NCBI RefSeq assembly: GCF_024746795.1
Contig: NZ_CP080524.1
Span: 2,148,001 to 2,212,000, forward strand
DNA from: Mesorhizobium sp. AR10
GTDB lineage: Bacteria; Pseudomonadota; Alphaproteobacteria; Rhizobiales; Rhizobiaceae
Reading direction: 5' to 3'
DNA: 64,000 bases
In this document: piece by piece, positions 17,490 through 25,087 of the stretch
Layout: the number at the start of each line of letters is the position of its first letter
Numbering within the stretch: the first letter of the stretch is position 1
Position numbers and translations under genes: made by a program
The notes under the pieces: model-generated
What the model saw: only the letters and a program-made list of their open reading frames with translations
Told to the model about the DNA's origin: nothing
The model's database searches: none

Positions 17490-19064
17490 ATGAGCAATTT
17501 CGGCGCTGCTTTTCGGCTCGCACGGGCCGGCTGGGTGCTGGTCCGCGAGGGCGTCATCGCCGCCTTGCCGGGCGACGAACTTTCCGGCCTGCCGAAATTC
17601 GGCTGGCGCGTGGCCCGGATGTTCACCCGCCGCCGCGCGCTTGCCTATGAGCGTGGCGACCGGCTGGCCAAGGCGGTTGTCCGGCTCGGCCCGTCCTACG
17701 TCAAGCTCGGCCAGTTCCTGGCGACGCGGCCCGATGTCGTCGGCAACGACATGGCGCTCGACCTCGCCATGCTGCAAGACAAGATGCATACGTTTCCGCA
17801 GGCCGAGGCCGTGGCTGCGATCGAAGCCTCGCTCGGGCGCAAGGTCGGCGAGCTCTACGTCGGGTTCGGTGATGCCGTCGCCGCCGCCTCGATCGCCCAG
17901 GTCCACACCGCCGAAACCCTGCAGAACGGTGTCGCCACCCGGGTGGCGGTGAAGGTCATCCGGCCGGGTGTGCGTCGCCGCTTCTTCCACGATCTCGAAA
18001 GCTATTTCCTCGCCGCCCGCCTGCAGGAGAAGTACATCCCGTCGTCGCGCCGCCTGCGGCCGGTCGAGGTGACCGAGACGCTCGCCCAGACCACCAAGAT
18101 CGAGATGGATTTGCGGCTCGAAGCAGCAGCGCTTTCCGAACTCGGCGAGAACACCAAGGACGATCTCGGCTTTCGGGTGCCGTCGGTCGACTGGGAGCGT
18201 ACCGGCCGCGACGTGCTGACCATGGAGTGGGTCGACGGCGTCAAGATGAACGACATTGCCGGACTTGCAGCCGCCGGCCACGATCTCAAGGCGATCGCCG
18301 CCAACCTCATCCAGTCGTTTCTGCGCCACACGCTGCGCGACGGCTTCTTCCATGCCGACATGCATCCGGGAAACCTGTTCGTCGAGGCCGACGGCACCAT
18401 CGTCGCCGTCGATCTCGGCATTGCCGGCCGGCTCGGCAAGAAGGAGCGCCGGTTCCTCGCCGAGATTCTCTACGGCTTCATCACCCGCGACTATCTGCGC
18501 GTCGCCGAAGTGCATTTCGAGGCCGGCTATGTGCCGCGCCAGCACAATGTCGCGGCGTTTGCGCAGGCGATCCGCGCCATCGGCGAGCCCATCCATGGCC
18601 AGCCGGCCGAGACCATCTCGATGGCCAAGCTGCTGACGCTTCTGTTCGAGGTCACGGAACTCTTCGACATGGCGACGCGGCCGGAATTGATCCTGCTGCA
18701 GAAGACCATGGTCGTGGTCGAAGGCGTCGCCCGCACGCTCGACCCGGCCTTCAACATGTGGAAGACGGCCGAGCCGGTGGTCGGCGACTGGATCGCCGGC
18801 AATCTCGGCCCGCGCGGCCTGCTGGTCGATGTGCGCGACGGCGCCAAGGCGATGCTGGCGCTGGTTCGCCAGGCGCCGGAGCTTGCCGCCCGTACCGAGC
18901 GGCTGTCGCGCGAGATCGACCTGATGGCCGAGCACGGGCTGCGCTTCGACGAGACAACCGCACGTGCGATCGGCAAGGCCGAGGCGCGCTACACCCGCTC
19001 GGGACGGCTGGCGCTGTGGGTGATCGCGCTGACGCTGCTCTATATCGCCTGGCGAATTTTCTGA
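17490..19064 (+). CDS. ubiB: Ubiquinone biosynthesis regulatory kinase-like protein UbiB
   Basis: A 524-residue ABC1/ADCK/UbiB atypical kinase. It shows the KxGQ motif (YVKLGQFLATRPD), an A-rich nucleotide loop (AAASIAQVHTA), HADMHPGNLFV and the metal-binding VDLGIAGRLG, with C-terminal membrane-spanning sequence (LALWVIALTLLYIAW). UbiB supports aerobic ubiquinone synthesis and lipid handling at the inner membrane. The ATG at 17490 gives the usual N-terminus MSNFGAAFRLARAG; an upstream in-frame ATG at 17445 is possible but adds atypical residues. Confidence 0.92.
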   Translation: MSNFGAAFRLARAGWVLVREGVIAALPGDELSGLPKFGWRVARMFTRRRALAYERGDRLAKAVVRLGPSYVKLGQFLATRPDVVGNDMALDLAMLQDKMHTFPQAEAVAAIEASLGRKVGELYVGFGDAVAAASIAQVHTAETLQNGVATRVAVKVIRPGVRRRFFHDLESYFLAARLQEKYIPSSRRLRPVEVTETLAQTTKIEMDLRLEAAALSELGENTKDDLGFRVPSVDWERTGRDVLTMEWVDGVKMNDIAGLAAAGHDLKAIAANLIQSFLRHTLRDGFFHADMHPGNLFVEADGTIVAVDLGIAGRLGKKERRFLAEILYGFITRDYLRVAEVHFEAGYVPRQHNVAAFAQAIRAIGEPIHGQPAETISMAKLLTLLFEVTELFDMATRPELILLQKTMVVVEGVARTLDPAFNMWKTAEPVVGDWIAGNLGPRGLLVDVRDGAKAMLALVRQAPELAARTERLSREIDLMAEHGLRFDETTARAIGKAEARYTRSGRLALWVIALTLLYIAWRIF

Positions 19065-19079
19065 TTTCTTGCCTTGAAT

Positions 19080-19130
19080 TGATTGCATTGCTATCATTGC
19101 ACTCGGCAATGTCGGACGAAGTGCAATCAT
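19080..19130 (+). promoter_or_regulatory. Repeated TGCWATCA-type sites before coaBC, candidate RHH operator
   Basis: TGATTGCA (19080-19087) is the exact inverted repeat of TGCAATCA (19122-19129), which ends one base before the ATG. Between them TGCTATCA (19089-19096) differs from TGCAATCA by one base, and ATCATTGCAC (19093-19102) inverts against GTGCAATCAT (19121-19130) in 9 of 10 positions. Such clustered half-sites suit a ribbon-helix-helix protein, and the downstream gene encodes one. Confidence 0.5.
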
Positions 19131-20603
19131 ATGGCAAGCATCACCATTCGCAATCTCGATGACGAGGTCAAGGATCTGCTGCGCCAACTGGCGGCAGAGA
19201 ACGACCGCTCGATGGAAGAGCAGGCGAGGGTGATGATCCGCGCCGCGGTCGAAGGCCAGCTTGGCCCGGTTGGCCGCATCGACCAGATCGAGAAAACGCT
19301 GCGCGAACTGTCGAGCTCACGCGATCCGGCGATGCAAATTGCCCCCGTATCGAGCAAGGTCTCGCCGCACGGCACACTCTCCGGCAAGCGCATCCTGCTG
19401 ATCATCGGCGGTGGTATCGCCGCCTACAAGGCGTTGGACCTGATCCGCCGGCTGCGCGAGCGGGGCGCTGCGGTGCGGGTGGTGATGACCGCTGCTGCGC
19501 AGGAATTCGTCACCACGCTGTCGGTCGGTGCGCTTTCCGCTGACCATGTCTTCACCGAATTGTTCGACCGCAATGACGAGCACGATGTCGGTCACATCCG
19601 CCTATCGCGCGAGGCCGACCTGCTGGTGGTGGCGCCGGCGACTGCCGACCTGATGGCGAAGCTTGCCAACGGCCATGCCAATGACCTGGCCTCCACCGTG
19701 CTCATCGCCACCGACAAGCCGGTTTTGATGGCGCCGGCGATGAACCCCAGAATGTGGGCTCATCCGGCGACCCGGCGCAACCGCGCGACGCTGGCCAAGG
19801 ACGGCATCGCATTCATCGGCCCAGCCAAGGGCGAAATGGCCGAGAGCAACGAGGTGGGCGATGGCCGGATGGCCGAGCCGCTGGAGATCACGGCGGCAAT
19901 CGAGGCACTGTTCGATACCAAGCCGAAGCCCCTTTCGGGCAGGAGGATCATCGTCACCTCGGGGCCGACACATGAGCCGATCGACCCGGTGCGCTACATC
20001 GCCAACCGTTCATCCGGCAAGCAGGGCCATGCCATCGCGGCGGCACTGGCAAGGCTTGGCGCCGATGTGCGCCTTGTCTCCGGCCCGGTCAATATTGCCG
20101 ATCCGGCCGGTGTGACCACACTGCATGTCGAAACCGCGGCCGAGATGAAGGAGGCAGTCGAACGATTGCTGCCAGCGGATGCCGGGGTGTTCGTCGCGGC
20201 TGTCGCCGACTGGCGCACCGCCAATTCCGCCGGCGAGAAGATCAAGAAGGTGGCGGGCGAGGGGCCGCCGGCGCTGCAGATGGTCGAGAATCCCGACATT
20301 CTCGCCGGCGTCGGTCATCACAGGATGCGGCCCGGCCTGGTCGTCGGCTTCGCTGCCGAGACGCAGGACCTTGTCGGCAACGCCGAAGCCAAGCTCAGGA
20401 AGAAGGGCGCCGACTTCATCGTCGCCAACGATGTGTCGCATGACAGCGGCGTCGGGTCGTCGGGCGTGATGGGCGGCGACCGCAACCGGGTGCGGATCGT
20501 GTCGAAGACCGGCGTCGGGGAATGGCCGGAGATGAGCAAGGACGAGGTGGCGGCGCGCCTTGCCGCCTTGATCGCCGAGCGCCTCAAGACTGTGGTGGTC
20601 TGA
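19131..20603 (+). CDS. coaBC: RHH-domain/CoaBC fusion: phosphopantothenoylcysteine synthetase/decarboxylase
   Basis: This 490-residue bifunctional enzyme makes phosphopantothenoylcysteine and decarboxylates it to 4'-phosphopantetheine for coenzyme A. Residues about 84-265 are the flavin-dependent CoaC half (GGGIAAYKALDLIRRL, active-site HIRLSREAD and PAMNPRMW). The C-terminal half is CoaB (TSGPTHEPIDPVRYI, SSGKQG). Unusually, residues 1-42 are a FitA-like ribbon-helix-helix antitoxin domain (MASITIRNLDDEVKDLLRQL) joined by a linker of about 40 residues. The frame is continuous, and no ribosome site or start suggests CoaBC begins separately near residue 84. Ordinary CoaBC is about 400 residues, so the extension is extra. 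The gene could bind its own promoter through the repeats at 19080-19130. Confidence 0.9.
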   Translation: MASITIRNLDDEVKDLLRQLAAENDRSMEEQARVMIRAAVEGQLGPVGRIDQIEKTLRELSSSRDPAMQIAPVSSKVSPHGTLSGKRILLIIGGGIAAYKALDLIRRLRERGAAVRVVMTAAAQEFVTTLSVGALSADHVFTELFDRNDEHDVGHIRLSREADLLVVAPATADLMAKLANGHANDLASTVLIATDKPVLMAPAMNPRMWAHPATRRNRATLAKDGIAFIGPAKGEMAESNEVGDGRMAEPLEITAAIEALFDTKPKPLSGRRIIVTSGPTHEPIDPVRYIANRSSGKQGHAIAAALARLGADVRLVSGPVNIADPAGVTTLHVETAAEMKEAVERLLPADAGVFVAAVADWRTANSAGEKIKKVAGEGPPALQMVENPDILAGVGHHRMRPGLVVGFAAETQDLVGNAEAKLRKKGADFIVANDVSHDSGVGSSGVMGGDRNRVRIVSKTGVGEWPEMSKDEVAARLAALIAERLKTVVV

Positions 20604-20622
20604 CTTTTAAGCCTTTGTTTTT

Positions 20623-20670
20623 ATGCATGTCGTTATCCCAAAACCGCTACCCACTTTTGGGCGACATGCA
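20623..20670. repeat. Intergenic palindrome, long hairpin between convergent genes
   Basis: Outer arms TGCATGTCG (20624-20632) and CGACATGCA (20662-20670) enclose CCCAAAA (20637-20643) pairing with TTTTGGG (20655-20661). It fills most of the gap between coaBC and the MFS gene and may end transcription from both sides. Related copies are at 5753, about 25052 and 46101. Confidence 0.75.
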
Positions 20671-20672
20671 CA

Positions 20673-22109
20673 CTAGCCTGTCGCTTCCTGCGGCCGGGCA
20701 GCCGGTGCTGATATCCTCAAGGCCGCGAGGCACCCGACAAGGGCGAGCGGCACGAAGGCGAGGAACAGCCAGGTAGCGACGTTGGCCGCCGCCTCGCGAT
20801 TCAGGCCTTCGGAAAAGCCGCTGGCATTGGCAACGATGCCGGTCAGTGCTGCACCCACTGCATAGCCGATGCGCTGCATCGTCGGCACGGCAGCCGACGC
20901 GATGGTCTGCTCGCCGGTCCTCGCCGATGCGACGATGGCGCGCGTGACGAAGGGCCAGGCGATTCCGAAGCCGCCACCCTGCAGCAGCGCGCACAACAGG
21001 ATCAGCGGAATTGAACCCATGGGCACCGTGTAGGCAAAGCCGGCGATGCCAGTCGCGATCATCACCGCGCCACCGACAATGATCAGCCGCTCGCGCTGCG
21101 GCGGTGCGTTGGCGACGAGAATGGACAGGGTCGACCAGGCGATCGCTTCAGCGGCGATGATGTAGCCGGTGGTCAGGATCGGAATGTCGTGCAGGCTGGT
21201 CAGGATCAGCGGTCCGTAGACTCCAAAGGAGCAGGTCGCCACTGAAAGGGCGGCAACCAAGGTCATGCCGGCACCGACCGGCGAGCGCCATGAGAACAGC
21301 TGCGACGGAAACAGCCGCGAGCGCGGCTTCAGGGCGTCGATGTAGACGAACAGCGCAAGGCCGATCAGGCCGAGAGTCAGCAGCAGGGACGAGCGCAGCA
21401 AGGCAATGTCGACGCCCGCCGTGGCGATCAGCAGCACGCTGACGGCGAGACAGCCGAGCGCGGCAAAGGGGAAGAGTGGTGCAGTGCCGATGATTGCCTG
21501 CGGCCTGGTCGCCTCTGATGTGTCGAGCACGATGAAGCTCGCCAGCGCCATGGCTGTGCCGCCCAGCGTGAAGATGCCGAAGGCCCAGCGCCAGGACAGC
21601 AATTCGGTCATGATCGCGCCGAGCAGCGGTCCGCTGAAGGCGGCAACACCCCAGATCGCCGACATGACGCCGAAAAGCTGTGGCCAGATGGCGCGAGGGA
21701 ACAGCCGCTCGACCGAGACGAAAGCCAACGACACCAGCGCGCCGCCGCCGAACCCTTCGATCAGGCGGCCGGTGAGAAACAGGGGCATGGATGGTGCCGT
21801 GGCGCAGATCAGCGCACCGGTCGCGTAGAGCAGGGCTGCGACGACCATGTTGGTGCGCAGCGCGACATAGCTCACCAGTCGACCGGCCGCGGCGCCGGCG
21901 ACGATGGCGCCAAGCTCGTAGATCGCCAGCGACCAACCGACCAGTTGCACGCCGGCGAGGTCGCCAACCATGGCCGGCATGACCGTCGCCACCATCGTTT
22001 CGTTGGTGGCGTGAAGCAGGATGCCGAGGCTGATGAAGCAGAAGCGCGCCAGGTCGCCGCTCGCCCACAATGCGCGCCAGTCGACCCTGTTTGTGCTGAT
22101 CTCTGTCAT
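20673..22109 (-). CDS. MFS transporter, multidrug-type (14-TM-like)
   Basis: A 478-residue hydrophobic protein of the DHA major facilitator type. Motifs include ATVMPAMVGDL in the first helix region, GRLIEGFGGGALVSLAFVSVERLFP (motif B-like with its conserved Arg) and GPLLGAIMTELLSWRWAFGI (antiporter motif C-like). The ATG at 22109 is preceded by GGGGGACAGG; an upstream in-frame start adds non-conserved residues. The substrate cannot be read from sequence. Its promoter (22197-22227) has MerR-family architecture, suggesting induction by a drug, oxidant or metal. Confidence 0.85.
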   Translation of the reverse strand: MTEISTNRVDWRALWASGDLARFCFISLGILLHATNETMVATVMPAMVGDLAGVQLVGWSLAIYELGAIVAGAAAGRLVSYVALRTNMVVAALLYATGALICATAPSMPLFLTGRLIEGFGGGALVSLAFVSVERLFPRAIWPQLFGVMSAIWGVAAFSGPLLGAIMTELLSWRWAFGIFTLGGTAMALASFIVLDTSEATRPQAIIGTAPLFPFAALGCLAVSVLLIATAGVDIALLRSSLLLTLGLIGLALFVYIDALKPRSRLFPSQLFSWRSPVGAGMTLVAALSVATCSFGVYGPLILTSLHDIPILTTGYIIAAEAIAWSTLSILVANAPPQRERLIIVGGAVMIATGIAGFAYTVPMGSIPLILLCALLQGGGFGIAWPFVTRAIVASARTGEQTIASAAVPTMQRIGYAVGAALTGIVANASGFSEGLNREAAANVATWLFLAFVPLALVGCLAALRISAPAARPQEATG

Positions 22110-22147
22110 CCTGTCCCCCGACTTCTCATGTGCCGATTCCAAGTTTT

Positions 22148-22185
22148 GGAGCGCTCATTGCGTCCAAATGGACACATGGCGCTCC
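22148..22185. repeat. Palindromic repeat in the MFS leader
   Basis: Outer GGAGCGC / GCGCTCC arms enclose CGTCC-AAAT-GGAC. It resembles the GCGTCC palindrome at 24517-24562 and lies within the probable 5' leader of the MFS transcript. Confidence 0.5.
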
Positions 22186-22196
22186 ATCGGGATTGG

Positions 22197-22227
22197 CTTG
22201 TAAAACCTCAACCGCGGTTGAGCTCAA
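22197..22227 (-). promoter_or_regulatory. MerR/SoxR-type promoter with palindromic 19-bp spacer
   Basis: Read leftward: a -35 TTGAGC (22227-22222), a 19-base spacer, and a -10 TACAAG (22202-22197). The spacer region contains the perfect 16-bp palindrome CTCAACCGCGGTTGAG (22207-22222). An overlong 19-bp spacer with a central dyad is the hallmark of promoters activated by MerR-family proteins. The site lies about 90 bases before the MFS start. No MerR gene is in the window. Confidence 0.65.
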
Positions 22228-22255
22228 GCGCTTTTTTTTACGGATATGGAGAGGA

Positions 22256-22738
22256 TCAATTCGCCGAGCTGCGCAGCTGGAACTGGCTGACGCCGATGGC
22301 GATGTTGACGCCTGTCTGCGTCTGCAGGCTGAGCGGCTGCAGCGTGAAGGCCTGCGAGGAGCCGCCGACCAGCAGATTGGCGCCGGCGCCGACCGCCGCC
22401 GTCACCTCGGCGCTGGCACCGACATAGTCACCGGCCAGCGCGCCCGGCGCATAGATGTTTTTCAGCGGCGTCAGCACCAGCCACTGCATGACGGTCTGTT
22501 TGGTCGTGCCTATATCGAGGCCGTATTTGTTGACGGCGCCGAAATAGGCTTCCGGCGCAAAGCTCTTGTCGGCTGGGGTGAAGGTGCAGCTCAGATCCTT
22601 GCTTGATCCGAAGATGAAGCCGGTGCCACCGCCGATGGCGCAATCGAGCGTACCGAGTTCGATGCCCTGATCCTGCGCGTGAGCCTGTCCCGCAAAGGCG
22701 GTAGCGATCATGGCGGCGGCGATGATGGTCTTATGCAA
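22256..22738 (-). CDS. DUF992 secreted protein, copy 1
   Basis: A 160-residue protein with a signal peptide (about 1-21, ending GQAHA) and a DUF992 domain: GTLDCAIGGGTGFIFGSSKD, TADKSFAPEAYFG-like central segment, and the closing ANLLVGGSSQAFTLQPLSLQ. Function unknown; probably periplasmic, with one conserved Cys pair (LDC and LSC). The best start is the TTG at 22738, seven bases after GGGGGG. An ATG at 22759 exists but abuts a terminator hairpin and lacks a ribosome site. It is a paralogue of the next gene upstream. Confidence 0.85.
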   Translation of the reverse strand: MHKTIIAAAMIATAFAGQAHAQDQGIELGTLDCAIGGGTGFIFGSSKDLSCTFTPADKSFAPEAYFGAVNKYGLDIGTTKQTVMQWLVLTPLKNIYAPGALAGDYVGASAEVTAAVGAGANLLVGGSSQAFTLQPLSLQTQTGVNIAIGVSQFQLRSSAN

Positions 22739-22750
22739 GGCGATCCCCCC

Positions 22751-22792
22751 AAAAATCATGCGGCGCGGAAACAGTATCCGGTTCCGCGCCGC
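22751..22792 (-). terminator. Terminator or attenuator between the two DUF992 genes
   Basis: An 11-bp stem GCGGCGCGGAA / TTCCGCGCCGC (22760-22770 and 22782-22792), read leftward, is followed by ATGATTTTT. It would end or reduce read-through from copy 2 into copy 1. Confidence 0.7.
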
Positions 22793-22813
22793 GCGTAGAG
22801 AGACCTTAGGTCT

Positions 22814-23287
22814 TTATTTGAACGAGTGGATCAGCTCCAGCGACGTCACGGCGACTGCCAGGTTGACGCCGGTCTGCGCCTGCACGCTCAAGGGCTGCAG
22901 CGAGAAGGCGCTGTCCAATCCGCCAACCAGAAGGTTGGCGCCGCCACCGGTCACGACGGTGGCCTCGGCGTTGACGCCATAGTAGCTGCCCGCAAGATCG
23001 CCGGCATCGTGGTTGCGGGTTGCGGCGAAGACAGCCCATATCAGTTCGCCTTGGTGGGTCTTGCCGACATCGACGCCGAGCTTGGAAATCATCCCGGTAT
23101 AAGCTTCGGACGGACCGCCATGGTGGGGACGGAAGGTGCAGGAGACACCCTTGTTGGAAACGACGACATAGCCGGTGCCGCCATCGATGGTGCAATCGAG
23201 CACGCCGAGTTCAAGCTTGCCGGCGCTGGCAGGGGCGGCGAGAACCGTGGTGGCGAGGGCGGCGGCACAGGCGAGGTTCTTGATCAT
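22814..23287 (-). CDS. DUF992 secreted protein, copy 2
   Basis: A 157-residue paralogue of copy 1 with signal peptide 1 to about 22 (MIKNLACAAALATTVLAAPASA) and the same landmarks: GVLDCTIDGGTGYVVVSNKG, VSCTF, and GGANLLVGGLDSAFSLQPLS. The two genes are head-to-tail with a 75-base gap, so they arose by tandem duplication, old enough that the proteins differ widely outside the landmarks. Function unknown; likely a periplasmic protein with a disulfide. Confidence 0.88.
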   Translation of the reverse strand: MIKNLACAAALATTVLAAPASAGKLELGVLDCTIDGGTGYVVVSNKGVSCTFRPHHGGPSEAYTGMISKLGVDVGKTHQGELIWAVFAATRNHDAGDLAGSYYGVNAEATVVTGGGANLLVGGLDSAFSLQPLSVQAQTGVNLAVAVTSLELIHSFK

Positions 23288-23590
23288 GGGGTGGTCCTTT
23301 CACAAATTGCTTTCAACAACGGTTGAATGGCCCGGAGCGTTCCGCTGAAAACTAGGCGCGAACATGGCAAAGGGTTAACGCATTGCCTTTGACGGTTAAC
23401 GTGGGGTGGTGAAGGCCGTCGTTGTTTTAGCGCAATCGCTCAGTGGCGCCACGCCGACCGGACCTTGTCCAAGGGGCCCTGGTCCGGCAGTTCGATCAGC
23501 ACCGTGCCATGGAAATGCAAAGATTGCGATTTCCCTGCGGCTCTGCCGCGGGAATGGGCTACATCCGCAATGGCTGACCCCGGCAGGGTG
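23288..23590. other. Intergenic region before DUF992 copy 2
   Basis: It should hold the leftward DUF992 promoter. A GC-rich inverted repeat (CCCTGCGGC / GCCGCGGG near 23545-23565) lies close to the end of the TPR gene but has no T-run. I see no gene; a 78-codon rightward frame at 23406 has no coding features. Confidence 0.4.
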
Positions 23591-24442
23591 TCAGCTGGCG
23601 CTGCCCGAGGTGCGTGAGAGGCCGTCCTTAGCCGGCTGGTAGGTTGGGTCGAGATGGACCGCTTCGCGGTAGGCCTTCGACGCCTTGACCTTGTCGCCGC
23701 GCCGCTCGTAGATCAACGCCTGGTTGGACCAGGCCTCGGCGTTCTTACCGTCGAGCTTGATGGCCATGTTGAAGTCGGCGAAGGCGTTGTCCTCGTCGTT
23801 CATCGCCAGATAGGAGAGGCCGCGGCCGTTGTAGGGTTCGGCGGCGTCCGGCGCCAGCGAGATGGCGGTCGAGAAATCCTCGATGGCGAAGGCGTGCTGG
23901 CCCTGGCTCTGATAGATCAGGCCGCGATTGTGGTAGGCGCGCGCATCGGTCGTGTCGAGTTGGATTGCCTTCTGGAAATCGTTGAAGGCTTCCTGGGTCC
24001 GTCCGGCCTTGCGGTAGAGATTGCCGCGGCCGATATAGGCGGCATCATAGTTCGAATTGATCTGGATCGAGCGGTTGTAGTCGGCAAGCGCGGCTTGCTG
24101 GTTGCCGAGGAAGCGCTGGATGAGGGCACGGTTCGAATAGGCCTGATAGAAGTTCGGATTGAGCTGGATGGCTGTGTTGAAGTCCTTCAGTGCCGCCTGA
24201 TACTGGCCGCCGCGACCATAGGCAGAGCCGCGCACATTGTAGCCTTCCGGATCCTGCGGATTGCGCTGAATCACGTCCGACAGCGAGGAGATGTTCTCGC
24301 TCGACCCTTGCGCCTTGTCGATGTTGTTGAATTCGCCGGTCGGGGCTGTCTGGCAGCCGGCAAGCGCCAACCCGGAAAGAAGGGCTGCCGTCAGGGCGAA
24401 ACCACACAATGCGGTTTTGCGCTCCACGGAAATTACGTTCAT
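23591..24442 (-). CDS. TPR-repeat lipoprotein
   Basis: A 283-residue lipoprotein with an N-terminal signal and lipobox LAGC (Cys30), then about six tandem tetratricopeptide repeats from residue 60 on (recurring phrases such as AYSNRALIQRFLGNQQAALA and AYHNRGLIYQSQGQHAFAIE). After processing it would be anchored to the inner or outer membrane and act as a protein-binding scaffold, as in NlpI-like proteins. It is transcribed alone, downstream of rpsU but separated from it by a terminator. The partner is unknown. Confidence 0.88.
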   Translation of the reverse strand: MNVISVERKTALCGFALTAALLSGLALAGCQTAPTGEFNNIDKAQGSSENISSLSDVIQRNPQDPEGYNVRGSAYGRGGQYQAALKDFNTAIQLNPNFYQAYSNRALIQRFLGNQQAALADYNRSIQINSNYDAAYIGRGNLYRKAGRTQEAFNDFQKAIQLDTTDARAYHNRGLIYQSQGQHAFAIEDFSTAISLAPDAAEPYNGRGLSYLAMNDEDNAFADFNMAIKLDGKNAEAWSNQALIYERRGDKVKASKAYREAVHLDPTYQPAKDGLSRTSGSAS

Positions 24443-24516
24443 CTCTGCTCTGTCCTCACTGCCGCCGCGCCGTCAGGTCCGTTCCCCCTTCGAACCGGGT
24501 CGAAGTTGTCGCAATG

Positions 24517-24562
24517 TTTAGAGCGTACTTTGTGCGTCCACGTGGACGCACGTTGCCCTAAA
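24517..24562. repeat. GCGTCCACGTGGACGC intergenic palindrome
   Basis: A perfect 20-bp palindrome (24532-24551, centred on CACGTG) is nested within TTTAGAGC / GCCCTAAA-type outer arms. It lies between the TPR gene and the rpsU terminator and resembles the weaker copy at 22148. Confidence 0.6.
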
Positions 24563-24597
24563 CAAAAAGGTGGCGGCGATTCCGCATCGCGCCACCT
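24563..24597 (-). terminator. Rho-independent terminator of rpsU
   Basis: Read leftward, AGGTGGCG pairs with CGCCACCT around an inner ATCGC/GCGAT helix, followed by TTTTTG. It ends about 34 bases after the rpsU stop. Confidence 0.88.
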
Positions 24598-24630
24598 CTA
24601 GTATCCTTCGAAAAGGACGAAAAATTGGCG

Positions 24631-24915
24631 TTAGAACCGCGGCGGGCGCGGAGCACCACCTGCGCCGCCGGCGGCACCAGCCGCCACCGGGCGCGGTGTC
24701 ATCGGCAACAGGCCTTCGCGCTGGGCGCGCTTGCGGGCCAGCTTGCGGGCGCGACGCACGGCTTCCGCCTTTTCACGAGCGCGCTTCTCCGAGGGCTTCT
24801 CATAGTGTCCGCGCATCTTCATTTCGCGGAAAATGCCTTCGCGCTGCATCTTTTTCTTGAGCGCGCGAAGCGCCTGATCAACATTGTTGTCGCGGACGAG
24901 TACCTGCACGGGCAA
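24631..24915 (-). CDS. rpsU: 30S ribosomal protein S21
   Basis: A 94-residue basic protein of the small ribosomal subunit. It opens [20 protein letters not shown] with the S21 core [25 protein letters not shown]. Alphaproteobacterial S21 usually has a C-terminal extension; here it is an Ala/Gly/Pro-rich tail. S21 assists mRNA recruitment at initiation. It is monocistronic with its own terminator. Confidence 0.95.
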   Translation of the reverse strand: MPVQVLVRDNNVDQALRALKKKMQREGIFREMKMRGHYEKPSEKRAREKAEAVRRARKLARKRAQREGLLPMTPRPVAAGAAGGAGGAPRPPRF

Positions 24916-25087
24916 TCCTGTCTTTCGGGTTTGATATCAACAGGCAGGCGGCCATAGCCACTAGCCTCCGCGGCGGTTTACACCACGAATTGTGGCGGCT
25001 GATAGCAGAATCACGTCGCGCTGTCCACAGCCGAAATGAAGGGCGGCGGCCAAACCGCGGCTGGTTTCTACTTTTGGGCCCGATGCT

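Noticed and set aside
17436-19187. A 583-codon open frame opposite ubiB
   Set aside because: It is a mirror of the codon pattern of ubiB: low-complexity, His/Asp/Arg-rich, with no ribosome site or motif.
23406-23642. A 78-codon plus-strand frame
   Set aside because: It has no ribosome site, overlaps the end of the TPR gene and has shadow-like composition.
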